A DNA stretch of 22,290 bases. Source: Bacteroidaceae bacterium (GTDB taxonomy: Bacteria > Bacteroidota > Bacteroidia > Bacteroidales > Bacteroidaceae). The DNA lies in assembly GCA_017551845.1 (NCBI GenBank), contig JAFZKR010000051.1:1-22290 (forward strand), given 5' to 3'. The position numbers and the translations under genes were made by a program. Every line of letters starts with the position of its first letter. Within the stretch, counting starts at the first letter, position 1. The notes under the pieces are model-generated. The model saw nothing but the letters and a program-made list of their open reading frames with translations, was not told the origin of the DNA and ran no database searches. This document shows positions 1 through 8,172 of this stretch, in pieces.

Positions 1-459
<459 letters not shown>

Positions 460-500
460 TTATTTTGTATATTTTGTGAATTTGCTATCAAAATCGATTG

Positions 501-532
501 CAAAGTTACCATTTGTCATTAAAACAAGCAAA
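501..532 (-). promoter_or_regulatory. Bacteroidetes sigma-ABfr-type promoter for gdhA
   Basis: On the minus strand TTTG (532-529) is followed by 20 bases and then TAACTTTG (508-501), a perfect TAnnTTTG -7 element. It sits 57 bases before the gdhA start codon, which implies a leader of about 50 bases. No Shine-Dalgarno sequence is visible before the ATG; the leader is AT rich, as is usual in this phylum. Confidence 0.8.
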
Positions 533-684
533 GAAAGCGCAAATAAATTCACGTTATTTATGAAAATAATTCAATTTGATATGCATAATCACCCAAAACT
601 ACCACAAAAACTACCACTTTGAGCATAAATATGCACAAATCAGCGCACGCTGCATACATTTTGTCATCGGTTCATTTTTTGAGA

Positions 685-866
685 GAACTTTTTGGGGTAT
701 CAGTATCTGAAACTACGGGCCTAAAGGCCCTATCCCATTGTCCATTGGCCAATGGGATGGACCTTGTTTTATTTTGCTAACGCAAAAGGCTCCTTCGGAG
801 CGGGCCCCTCCCATTCACAGCGACATGGGCGTCGATGGTTTCTGATACCGATACCCCAAAAAGTTC
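685..866. repeat. 182-base element with 29-base terminal inverted repeats and internal hairpins
   Basis: The left arm at 685-713 and the reverse complement of the right arm at 838-866 agree at 27 of 29 positions (core GAACTTTTTGGGGTATC). The 124 bases between them pack five further inverted repeats: GGGCC/GGCCC (717-721/726-730, loop TAAA); ATCCCATTG/CAATGGGAT (732-740/750-758), overlapping the 14-base palindrome CCATTGGCCAATGG (742-755); TTTTGC/GCAAAA (772-777/782-787); GCTCC/GGAGC (789-793/797-801); and CCCAT/ATGGG (810-814/825-829). No target duplication is evident at the edges and no second copy is in the window. The form fits a non-autonomous miniature transposable element, a structured RNA, or a small invertible segment; the sequence alone does not decide. 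Confidence 0.75.
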
Positions 867-910
867 AGTGCACTCAGGATCCTTGTCACGTTCTTTATTC
901 TTATTTTTTG

Positions 911-918
911 TACTTTTG
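911..918 (+). promoter_or_regulatory. Probable -7 element for the epimerase-rubredoxin pair
   Basis: TACTTTTG matches TAnnTTTG and lies 17 bases before the ATG at 936. The -33 region is weak: no TTG stands at the usual 19-20-base distance. The transcript would have a leader of only about 10-15 bases, with AAAAGG just before the start codon. Confidence 0.55.
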
Positions 919-935
919 CTTCAAATTAGAAAAGG

Positions 936-1976
936 ATGAAGATACTTGTTACGGGAGCAGCCGGATTCATTGGCTCAAAACTGGCTTACCGCCTTGCGGA
1001 GCGCGGCGATGAGGTCGTGGGACTTGATAATATCAATGATTATTATGATGTGCGGCTTAAGTTGGGCCGATTGGAGCAGTGTGGAATTATTTCCCACAGC
1101 GGACGATACATTGACGGCTCAATACGCGAGAGCACTCTGTTCCCCAACTACCGTTTTATAAAGATGGATCTGGCTGACCGCGGACAGATGGCTGAGTTCT
1201 TCCAACAGGAGAAATTTGATGTGGTGGTCAACTTGGCGGCACAGGCTGGTGTACGCTACTCCATCACCAATCCTTATGCATATCTGGACAGCAACTTGGT
1301 GGGTTTCATGAACGTGCTGGAGTCTTGCCGCCATAATGATGTCAAGTACTTGGTTTACGCTTCGTCTTCATCGGTCTATGGAATGAATGACAAGGTGCCT
1401 TTCAGCGAGGATGACCGCGTTGACAATCCCGTAAGTTTGTATGCCGCCACCAAGAAGGCAAATGAACTTATGGCTCACTCATACAGCAAACTGTACGGTC
1501 TGCCCACTACAGGACTGCGTTTCTTCACCGTTTATGGACCTTGGGGACGCCCGGACATGGCGCCTATGCTGTTTGCCACCGCCATCAGCAAGGGCGAGCC
1601 TATCAAGGTGTTCAACAACGGAAACCTTAGCCGCGACTTCACCTACATAGATGATATCGTAGAGGGCACTCTCCAGGTAATTGGCCATCAACCCAAAGCT
1701 GAGAATTGCCCCAATAACGTCCCTTGGAAAGTCTATAACATTGGTTGCTCAAATCCGATTCAATTGATGGATTTCATCAATGAGATTGAGAGTGCACTTG
1801 GTGTTGAAGCAAACAAGATATTCCTGCCCATGCAGCAGGGCGATGTACTCAAGACCTATGCCGATACCTCCAAGCTGGAGCACGATTGCGGCTATAAGCC
1901 CACTACCACACTTCACGACGGCATAACCAAGTTCATCGAATGGTTCAAATCTGACTTAAACCCCTTAAAACCATAA
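936..1976 (+). CDS. UDP-glucuronate 4-epimerase-like NAD-dependent sugar epimerase
   Basis: This is an extended short-chain dehydrogenase that most likely interconverts UDP-glucuronate and UDP-galacturonate for capsule or LPS polysaccharide. The 346-residue length is normal for the family. The NAD-binding motif GAAGFIG is at residues 7-13, with D31 closing the second beta strand. The serine-rich ASSSSVYG is at 142-149, and the catalytic pair is in [11 protein letters not shown] (Y169, K173). The phrase [18 protein letters not shown] after the first strand, and [15 protein letters not shown] later, are typical of the CapI/LpsL/GAE branch rather than plain GalE. The ATG at 936 opens directly on [10 protein letters not shown], so the start is secure. 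The gene ends in TAATG, touching the following rubredoxin gene. A related UDP-sugar epimerase specificity cannot be excluded. Confidence 0.9.
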   Translation: MKILVTGAAGFIGSKLAYRLAERGDEVVGLDNINDYYDVRLKLGRLEQCGIISHSGRYIDGSIRESTLFPNYRFIKMDLADRGQMAEFFQQEKFDVVVNLAAQAGVRYSITNPYAYLDSNLVGFMNVLESCRHNDVKYLVYASSSSVYGMNDKVPFSEDDRVDNPVSLYAATKKANELMAHSYSKLYGLPTTGLRFFTVYGPWGRPDMAPMLFATAISKGEPIKVFNNGNLSRDFTYIDDIVEGTLQVIGHQPKAENCPNNVPWKVYNIGCSNPIQLMDFINEIESALGVEANKIFLPMQQGDVLKTYADTSKLEHDCGYKPTTTLHDGITKFIEWFKSDLNPLKP

Positions 1977-1981
1977 TGATT

Positions 1982-2140
1982 ATGAGTAAGTACGTTTGTG
2001 ATGTATGCGGATACGAATACGATCCCGCAACAGGTGATCCGGATAGCGGCATAGCCCCCGGTACTGCATTTGAAGATCTTCCCGCTGACTGGGTTTGCCC
2101 CATCTGCGGAGTAGGCAAAGACCAGTTCTCCAAAGCCTGA
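1982..2140 (+). CDS. Rubredoxin
   Basis: This encodes a 52-residue small cytoplasmic electron carrier with one iron held by four cysteines. The two knuckles are CDVCG (C6, C9) and CPICG (C39, C42). The aromatic and proline framework [18 protein letters not shown] ... [11 protein letters not shown] is complete. In anaerobes rubredoxin commonly donates electrons to superoxide reductase, rubrerythrin or related oxygen-detoxifying enzymes; the partner here is not visible. An in-frame ATG at 1976 overlaps the epimerase stop (TAATG) and would add Met-Ile; I prefer 1982 because the product then begins [10 protein letters not shown] like typical rubredoxins. Either start couples it tightly to the epimerase gene. 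The ORF is short but unambiguous. Confidence 0.96.
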   Translation: MSKYVCDVCGYEYDPATGDPDSGIAPGTAFEDLPADWVCPICGVGKDQFSKA

Positions 2141-2171
2141 CACGTTACTCTGCGAGTTACTTGATGATACT

Positions 2172-2200
2172 GACGAATTAGGGACGGTTCCTAATGCGTC
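2172..2200. terminator. Hairpin between convergent rubredoxin and permease genes
   Basis: GACGAATTAGG (2172-2182) and CCTAATGCGTC (2190-2200) pair at 10 of 11 positions around the 7-base loop GACGGTT. It lies 31 bases after the rubredoxin stop and overlaps the last bases of the converging permease gene. There is no long T tract on either strand, so intrinsic termination is uncertain; it may instead stabilise 3' ends. Confidence 0.45.
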
Positions 2201-4514
2201 ATTCGCTCTTTATTACATCGGCGGGATTGGTGCACATGATGGCGCGGATCTTGCGGAAGATGGAGATTGCAACTATGAGCGCGATTGTTATCAGCGTTAA
2301 AGGTGCGATCCAGATGTATGCTTTAAGATAATTCTCTATTTCCATTGTTTTTCCGATCAGAGTCATTGATGCAAGTATTCCAATCGGAAATGCTACGGCA
2401 AGCATTATGCAGTATGGCTTGGCGAACAGTCCCATTATGTTCTTTTGCTTGGCTCCGTTTATCTTACGCAGGGCAACCTCCTTACGGCGGATGTTCGTTT
2501 CGGCCGATATTGATGATGACACACTTAGTATGACAATCAGTATGCACACCAGACCACCTGCCTTGAATCCCAAATCGGCCAGTTTCAATTCCTCATCGGC
2601 GTATTTTGGAACCGGCCGGATCTTGGGCTCCTCTAATGATGACGGATTCACTTCTTTCCAGGTGTTGCGGATAAGGGTCTCTGCCTCCGACTTGGATACG
2701 CCCTCATGGAATCTTATGAAAAAGTTTCTATCAAAATAATTGTTTGCATTATACCTGAATCCCATGCTGGCTACGCCGTTCATGACATTAGGATTACCGC
2801 ACATCAGTTCATCATATACTCCGGCAATATGAATGGGCTTTTTATCTGATCCCGACAGTAGTCCCAGACTACCGAAATCAACATTGTTTTCCAGATATCT
2901 GTTATAAGTATTTCTGTCCAACAGGTATCCTTCGGACGGCGGGACTTCATCCAGCCACTCAATGGGGATATTGAAAAAACTGAAATAACGGATATCATAG
3001 CCCTTGACAAGGAAATCCTCCTGAAGATATCTGTCACCAGATCCGACAATATATTCATAGCCATCTATCCCGTTCCATTCCCTATCTGAAGGAACAATGT
3101 CTTCAACCTGAGGCAACTGACTGATTTGTTTAGAAAATGACAGTTGGTTGTCTGTCCAGGAATCACCTTCTTCAGTCTCCACATAGAAAGTTCTGCGGCT
3201 TTCTGACTTGGAGAGGGGATTATATGGTCTCGGGGCTGTCAGTGCTATAGACATGATAGAGGCCAACGCAAATACAGCCACTGTAGATTCAACGCATATT
3301 ACAATGTTTTTCAACAGTTTGCTTTCGCGCCTGTCAGCCACAATCCTGTTGCGAATCAACTTATTTTGCCCATACACTGCGATACGGCATGCCGTCACAC
3401 AAACCACTCCCACTGCAACGACAGCCAGTGTATCCAACTGTAGCAGGTCTGCCAGATGGAAATATCGGTCACCCATATAGACTGCCTGATTGAGCCAGTT
3501 GCAGATATAAATTGATAAATAGAATGCCAATGCCAATGAACAGGTAAGAATGAGCATTACTTCGGCCATCATCATCAGAGTCAGGCTGCTCTGCCCGGCA
3601 CCCAGACTGTAACGTATTGTATTGGCCCTGTTCCGCTGCTTCAGTACCATTATCATGTGCTTAAGGAAGTTGGTAACCGCAACCAGAAGGACTATGATGC
3701 TCAAAAGGCTCAACAATGCATTCCTTATTTTTCTTTCAGGTTTCACGTTAGGTGTGGTCAGTTGCATCACTCCGCTTCTGAAAAGGTCTTTCAATGTATA
3801 TGAAGTGAGTCGGGAGTTTATTTCATTAAGGTCAGTGCCTTCCTTAAGGACCACATCTATATCATACAGAGGCAGGTTGACCGGAAGCCTTGCTGCGCTG
3901 AAAAACACATCTGAGCAAAGAGTGCGGCTCCATCGGTCATCACGTACCACATTTACAATCTGGAGGGTATCAAACCGGTTTTGGCTGGTCACAATGCACC
4001 CGCTGATATCCTTGTCATAGCCCATCCGTTTAAGCAGCGACTCCGTAACCACAATTTCATTCCTCTTATCGGGCATTCGGTCACCATAAAGGAGTGACAG
4101 GTTCCAATACCTGAAGAAATCTCCTTCCACATATTTACATTCTATCTTGCTGCTGCAATAAACCTTGGTTGAATCAGCAAATGTCAGGCTTTCAGTAATA
4201 CCGCTATGCACTGATACCATCTCCACCTCGGGCATCTCCATCAGTTCAGCATAATTTTCGCTATATGGCATCTGGCTCCTATAGGCTACAGGTGGACGGG
4301 ATTCAGACTGCAGGTTTTCGGCCGATTCCATATATACAAACACACTCCTATTGTGACCGGGCAGCCGGTTCTCAAAGAAATCAGCGTAGTTTACACCGTA
4401 GAAAAACGCCGAGAACATGGCCGTTCCTATGGCCAGGCAGCAGACGCTGAGAATTATATAAACCCAGTTTTTGCGTATGTTGCGAAACGCAGTTTTGAGA
4501 TAATGAACAATCAT
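2199..4514 (-). CDS. FtsX/MacB-type ABC transporter permease (two FtsX modules)
   Basis: This 771-residue inner-membrane protein belongs to the MacB_PCD-FtsX family common in Bacteroidetes, which usually works with a LolD/MacB-like ATPase to handle lipoproteins, peptides or envelope stress. Eight hydrophobic segments are visible at about 18-40, 266-288, 314-337, 361-381, 401-424, 654-670, 702-720 and 733-752, with large extracytoplasmic domains at about 41-265 and 425-650. The cytoplasmic FtsX signatures are RNRANTIRYSLGAGQSS (295-310) and RRKEVALRKINGAKQ (676-690), so both halves of a duplicated permease are present. I start at the ATG at 4514 (MIVHYLKTAFRNIRKN), as in relatives; an upstream extension to a TTG at 4586 gives an unlikely N-terminus. 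No ATPase gene lies next to it, so the partner must be encoded elsewhere. The substrate is unknown. Confidence 0.88.
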   Translation of the reverse strand: MIVHYLKTAFRNIRKNWVYIILSVCCLAIGTAMFSAFFYGVNYADFFENRLPGHNRSVFVYMESAENLQSESRPPVAYRSQMPYSENYAELMEMPEVEMVSVHSGITESLTFADSTKVYCSSKIECKYVEGDFFRYWNLSLLYGDRMPDKRNEIVVTESLLKRMGYDKDISGCIVTSQNRFDTLQIVNVVRDDRWSRTLCSDVFFSAARLPVNLPLYDIDVVLKEGTDLNEINSRLTSYTLKDLFRSGVMQLTTPNVKPERKIRNALLSLLSIIVLLVAVTNFLKHMIMVLKQRNRANTIRYSLGAGQSSLTLMMMAEVMLILTCSLALAFYLSIYICNWLNQAVYMGDRYFHLADLLQLDTLAVVAVGVVCVTACRIAVYGQNKLIRNRIVADRRESKLLKNIVICVESTVAVFALASIMSIALTAPRPYNPLSKSESRRTFYVETEEGDSWTDNQLSFSKQISQLPQVEDIVPSDREWNGIDGYEYIVGSGDRYLQEDFLVKGYDIRYFSFFNIPIEWLDEVPPSEGYLLDRNTYNRYLENNVDFGSLGLLSGSDKKPIHIAGVYDELMCGNPNVMNGVASMGFRYNANNYFDRNFFIRFHEGVSKSEAETLIRNTWKEVNPSSLEEPKIRPVPKYADEELKLADLGFKAGGLVCILIVILSVSSSISAETNIRRKEVALRKINGAKQKNIMGLFAKPYCIMLAVAFPIGILASMTLIGKTMEIENYLKAYIWIAPLTLITIALIVAISIFRKIRAIMCTNPADVIKSE

Positions 4515-4634
4515 TGCAAGGGCTTTGTTTGTTTGCAGGCTCAAAAATACCCCTTTATGCAGCCTCATTCCAAAGGAAAACAGCAAAATCGTGCTTTTCA
4601 GGCCAAAAGTGTCAAATTTTTAGACACATGTTTG
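4515..4634. other. Intergenic spacer with an inverted repeat, upstream of the permease gene
   Basis: The 120 bases between the asparaginase stop and the permease start contain GTGTC (4609-4613) and GACAC (4623-4627) around a 9-base AT-rich spacer. On the minus strand CACTTTTG and AAAATTTG resemble -7 boxes at 7 of 8 positions, but neither has a convincing -33 partner. The permease may therefore have its own promoter or regulator, but the evidence is weak. Confidence 0.3.
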
Positions 4635-5657
4635 TCACTCTCCGCGGAGATTCTGTTCCAGGATGTTCTTGACCTGGGCGTTGTCTTTAGTGCTGCCCAT
4701 AAGGAAGAAGAGTTTTGCAAGAGCCGCTTCGGTTGTCATATCGCCACCCGATACCACACCGGCATCACGCAGGGCGCATCCTGTGGCGTAGAGGTCCATA
4801 TTGACGGTTCCGGCCAGGCACTGGGTTACGTTGAGCAGAATTTTGCCCATAGCCGATGCTTCACGGACAATCTGTATGAACCAATCCTTTGATATGGCAT
4901 TGCCTGAGCCGTAGGTCTCGATTATCACGGCACGGGTCTCAGGACCAAGCAAAATATTACGCACCACTTGCGGTGTTATACCCGGATGAACTTTTAGAAT
5001 TGAAACGCGGGTATCGAGTTCAATATGAATTATGAAAGGTTTGCCTGTAGCAGGCAGAATCATCTTTTCGTTGTAGCGGATGTCTATGCCGGCGGTTGCC
5101 AGGGGCGGATAGTTTGGAGATCGGAATGCATTGAAAGATGTTGCGTCGGCCTTGGTGCTGCGGTTGCCGCGCAGCAACTGCGAATTGAAAAAAATGCACA
5201 CCTCAGGCACAAGTGCATTTCCCTGCGCATCTTTTGCCACTGCAATCTCAACTGATGAAATGAGGTTTTCCTTGCCGTCAGTGCGCGGGCGACCCACCGG
5301 AAGCTGGCTACCGGTAAATATGACCGGCTTGGACAGGTTTTCAAGCATGAAGCTCAGAGCCGATGCGGAATAAGCCATCGTATCAGTCCCATGAAGAATC
5401 ACAAAGCCGTCATAATCATCGTAACGGTAACGGATTATCTCAGCGAGACGTATCCAGAGAGCCGGTTCAACATCCGATGAATCAATCAGGGGCGAGAATG
5501 TGTAGTGATCAATACGACACGTAAACTTGCCCAGTTCGGGAACCGACTCTATCAGGTCGTCAAAATCAAAGGGAGTGAGCATACCGCGCTCATCCTCTTT
5601 CATTCCTATGGTACCGCCAGTATAAATGAGCAGCACTGATGACCCTCCGTTCTCCAT
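4635..5657 (-). CDS. ansA: Type I L-asparaginase
   Basis: This cytoplasmic enzyme hydrolyses L-asparagine to L-aspartate and ammonia. The 340-residue protein has the two active-site threonine motifs of the family: YTGGTIGM (nucleophile T16) near the N-terminus and HGTDTMAYSASAL (T91, D92). It has no signal peptide, consistent with the cytoplasmic type I (AnsA) group rather than the periplasmic AnsB group. Length is normal. The ATG at 5657 gives MENGGSSVLLIYTGGTIG, a standard N-terminus. It lies 10 bases downstream of the chorismatase-like gene and is probably co-transcribed with it. Ammonia or aspartate release could feed amino acid metabolism, but a link to its neighbour's chemistry is not established. 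Confidence 0.94.
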   Translation of the reverse strand: MENGGSSVLLIYTGGTIGMKEDERGMLTPFDFDDLIESVPELGKFTCRIDHYTFSPLIDSSDVEPALWIRLAEIIRYRYDDYDGFVILHGTDTMAYSASALSFMLENLSKPVIFTGSQLPVGRPRTDGKENLISSVEIAVAKDAQGNALVPEVCIFFNSQLLRGNRSTKADATSFNAFRSPNYPPLATAGIDIRYNEKMILPATGKPFIIHIELDTRVSILKVHPGITPQVVRNILLGPETRAVIIETYGSGNAISKDWFIQIVREASAMGKILLNVTQCLAGTVNMDLYATGCALRDAGVVSGGDMTTEAALAKLFFLMGSTKDNAQVKNILEQNLRGE

Positions 5658-5667
5658 AATCCTGAAA

Positions 5668-6774
5668 TCAGAAAATTGCTATGCACTCCATCTCGACCAG
5701 CCAACCCGGACGGCATACAGGAGCCTGTACTATCACACATGGTTGCTCCGGAAAACGCTTATCGATAATGCGTTTTACAACCGCGTAATCAGCAGGATCA
5801 CGCAGGTAAACTATAATGGAGCCCAGCTTGTCAAATCCGCAGCCAGCCTCAGAGAGCAGCACCTCAACATTCTCAATCATCCTTTTGGTCTGCTTTTTCA
5901 CATCACCCTCATAGCGAATCTTTCCCTTGTTATCAATGCTTGCGGTGCCTGAGATATATACATATTTACAGTCCGGGTACTCTACTACTGTACCGCGCTC
6001 AAACCTGACTCCGTATGATGATGTACGGTTAAGATGGCTCTGACCATATAGATATCTGATATTCACCTCTTTTCCTGATACGGCAACAGCATCAAGCATC
6101 ACTTTGTTGAGATGGTTTTCTGTACGTCCCTCTATACCGGTGCTTGCAATGAAATGGGTTTCAGAGGTAAGTCCGTGACGGTCAAAAACAGTATTACGGC
6201 CATCGACCACACCTTTATAGTTGACGTCAATATTCTGCACAAAAAGCCATGTACGCACACAATTGTCCTCCAGTGTCAGACCCTGGCTGCCCAACTCTGA
6301 ACCCAACCCTTCAAGCAGACTGACTGTCTGGCTGTAAGAATCCTCAAGAGGCGACACTCCACCTGTTAACCAGAACTCATCAATCCCACGTTCAGACACT
6401 TTATGCAAACGGTCATTTATGCGCTGTACAGAAGCTTTAGGTCTGCACCATACCATTGCGGCAATCTTGGTTCCATTCAACGGAGCCTGCCCGATAATGG
6501 AAACCGGACAATCATGACCCAATTGCTTGCGAATCAGAACAGCCTGGTTGGCGGGATCACTCAGAAACAAACGTATGAACACGGCCGGTCCGTCTGTACT
6601 GATCACATCCTGAATATTTTGCATCAGGCATTCCAGCTGCTTGTCAAATGGCATCAGCGGATCATTCAGTATCAAAGCCGAAAAGGAATCAACCTGCTGA
6701 CCATTTCCTCCATCGCTGAACCACATACTGGTGGGAATACTTATCTTCTTGTCTGAATAACAGGAATAGAGCAT
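5668..6774 (-). CDS. Chorismatase-like (FkbO/Hyg5/XanB2) tandem RidA-fold protein
   Basis: The last 120 or so residues form a RidA/YjgF-type domain: YVYISGTASIDNKGKIRYEG, then QTKRMIENVEVLLSEAGCGF, VYLRDPADYAVVKRIIDKRF and PVCRPGWLVEMECIAIF. The SGTAS...GD...VYLRDP...CR..LVE pattern and the total length (368 residues from the ATG at 6774) resemble chorismatases, which split chorismate into pyruvate plus a dihydroxycyclohexadiene acid or 3-hydroxybenzoate. They do not resemble the 125-residue RidA imine deaminases. C354 lies seven residues before E361, the same spacing I recall for the Cys/Glu pair of Hyg5-type enzymes that make 3-hydroxybenzoate. A TTG two codons upstream (6780) is a less likely start. 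There is no signal peptide, so it is cytoplasmic. It heads a two-gene unit with ansA. Assignment to the fold is firm; the reaction is inference. Confidence 0.68.
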   Translation of the reverse strand: MLYSCYSDKKISIPTSMWFSDGGNGQQVDSFSALILNDPLMPFDKQLECLMQNIQDVISTDGPAVFIRLFLSDPANQAVLIRKQLGHDCPVSIIGQAPLNGTKIAAMVWCRPKASVQRINDRLHKVSERGIDEFWLTGGVSPLEDSYSQTVSLLEGLGSELGSQGLTLEDNCVRTWLFVQNIDVNYKGVVDGRNTVFDRHGLTSETHFIASTGIEGRTENHLNKVMLDAVAVSGKEVNIRYLYGQSHLNRTSSYGVRFERGTVVEYPDCKYVYISGTASIDNKGKIRYEGDVKKQTKRMIENVEVLLSEAGCGFDKLGSIIVYLRDPADYAVVKRIIDKRFPEQPCVIVQAPVCRPGWLVEMECIAIF

Positions 6775-6887
6775 TTTCAATAATCAATTGTTGCGCGAAG
6801 ATAGTGTTTTTCGGCTTATTCATTTTGCCGAATGGTGCAAAAAGAATAAATTTGGCGTCACGAAAATAAAAATCACTATTTATAAGT
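6775..6887. promoter_or_regulatory. Divergent promoter region with inverted repeat
   Basis: This 113-base region drives the chorismatase-like gene leftward and the C1 peptidase gene rightward. TTCGGC (6810-6815) and GCCGAA (6827-6832) form a perfect 6-base inverted repeat with an 11-base spacer, a possible operator or the base of a leader hairpin. On the minus strand TATCTTCG (6803-6796) is one base off a -7 element, and on the plus strand TATTTATA (6876-6883) is a poor one. No strong promoter is identifiable. Confidence 0.35.
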
Positions 6888-8030
6888 ATGAAAAGACTAT
6901 TCATCATCGCATCATTGGTTCTCATTTGCACAGGCATTTCCGCACAGGAGGAAAACAAGGGGACAGAGTTAAAAGGATATGTTTTCACCACCGTGGATTC
7001 ATTGCCCATCACATCCGTCAAAGACCAGGCACAATCAGGTACATGCTGGTCATTCTCATCAATAGGGTTCTTCGAATCAGAACTTCTGCGCCTGGGTAAG
7101 GGAGAGCATGACCTGGCCGAGATGTTCGTGGTACATAAGACTATGGAGGACAGGGCCAAGGCCGCCGTTCGCCTGCATGGTGACATTGAATTCGCTCAGG
7201 GCGGCAGTTTCTACGACGTGGTCTATTGCTGGAAGAATTACGGTATGGTTCCTCAGGAGGTGATGCCCGGAATCATGTACAAAAGCGACCGCATCAACCA
7301 CACAGAACTGACTGCAGTAGCTAAAGCATACGTGGACGCATTGGCCAAGGGAAATCTCAAGAAACTGTCCGATGTGTGGCAGAAAGGTTTCTCCGGAATA
7401 TATGATGCATATATAGGCGAGTGCCCTGAGAAATTCACTTACAAAGGTAAGGAATATACACCCAAGTCATACGCCGAGTCACTGGGCCTGAACATGGATG
7501 ATTATGTGTCTCTCACATCATACACTCACCATCCTTTCTATGAGCAGTTCGTGATTGAGATTCAGGACAACTGGCGCTGGGGCCTCTCCTACAATCTCCC
7601 TCTTGACGAGTTCATGGAGGTTATGCACAATGCCATAAAGACCGGCTACACATTCGCATGGGGTGCCGATGTTTCCGAGACCGGATTTCTCCGTTCAAAA
7701 CCCGCCATCTGTGTGGTTCCCACCGATGAGGACAAGGAGAACAAGATTCTCCGTGAACCCGGAGAAGAGAAAGAGATCACCCAGGAGCTGCGTCAGGAGG
7801 GTTATGACAACTGGGAAACTACCGATGACCACGGAATGCAGATATTCGGCATAGCCAAGGACCAGAACGGCAAGGAGTACTTCATGGTCAAGAACTCATG
7901 GAACACCACCGCCGGTAACAACGGAATATGGTACGCCAGCGATGCATACGTCGCTTACAAGACCATGAACATCCTGGTATACAAGGATGCTCTCCCCAAG
8001 GACATCAAGAAGAAACTCGGTATCAAATAA
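6888..8030 (+). CDS. Exported C1-family cysteine peptidase (bleomycin hydrolase/PepC type)
   Basis: This 380-residue papain-fold peptidase would cleave peptides, probably as an aminopeptidase. The catalytic set is complete: oxyanion Q47, nucleophile C53 in SGTCWSFSS, H315 in TTDDHGMQIFG and N336 in VKNSWNT. The order and the roughly 260-residue insertion between Cys and His match the bleomycin hydrolase/PepC branch rather than short papains. Unlike classical cytoplasmic PepC it begins MKRLFIIASLVLICTGISAQ, a clear signal peptide with likely cleavage after residue 18-20, so it acts in the periplasm or outside. That is common for Bacteroidetes members. The C-terminal LGIK lacks the usual tail by which PepC trims its own active site. 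It stands alone between a divergent promoter region and a strong terminator. Confidence 0.92.
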   Translation: MKRLFIIASLVLICTGISAQEENKGTELKGYVFTTVDSLPITSVKDQAQSGTCWSFSSIGFFESELLRLGKGEHDLAEMFVVHKTMEDRAKAAVRLHGDIEFAQGGSFYDVVYCWKNYGMVPQEVMPGIMYKSDRINHTELTAVAKAYVDALAKGNLKKLSDVWQKGFSGIYDAYIGECPEKFTYKGKEYTPKSYAESLGLNMDDYVSLTSYTHHPFYEQFVIEIQDNWRWGLSYNLPLDEFMEVMHNAIKTGYTFAWGADVSETGFLRSKPAICVVPTDEDKENKILREPGEEKEITQELRQEGYDNWETTDDHGMQIFGIAKDQNGKEYFMVKNSWNTTAGNNGIWYASDAYVAYKTMNILVYKDALPKDIKKKLGIK

Positions 8031-8058
8031 TACAATTTCCAAGCATACCGCATAGCAT

Positions 8059-8103
8059 GGCGGCAGGAGTGTTTGCGCACTTTCCTGCCGCCTTCTTTTT
8101 TTT
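8059..8103 (+). terminator. Strong intrinsic terminator after the C1 peptidase gene
   Basis: GGCGGCAGGA (8059-8068) pairs perfectly with TCCTGCCGCC (8083-8092), and is followed at once by a T-rich run to 8103 (TTCTTTTTTTT). The inner bases GTG/CAC can extend the stem past a small bulge. It lies 28 bases after the stop codon and separates this gene from the recJ operon. Confidence 0.93.
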
Positions 8104-8141
8104 AAACACTGCTAATAAATATAAAATACTAACTAATTGTA

Positions 8142-8172
8142 TTGACAAAAAGATTCGGGTTTCCTAACTTTG
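8142..8172 (+). promoter_or_regulatory. Bacteroidetes-type promoter of the recJ operon
   Basis: TTG (8142-8144), 20 bases, then TAACTTTG (8165-8172): a near-ideal -33/-7 pair. Transcription should begin near 8178-8180, giving a leader of about 100 bases before recJ. It is the only convincing promoter seen before the six-gene run that ends at 15909. Confidence 0.85.

Noticed and set aside
752..1012. Plus-strand open frame through the palindromic element
   Set aside because: It crosses hairpins and the right repeat arm, overlaps the epimerase start in another frame, and has no domain.
4515..4586. Upstream extension of the permease gene to a TTG at 4586
   Set aside because: The added 24 residues are not membrane-like and do not fit the family; the ATG at 4514 gives the standard N-terminus.
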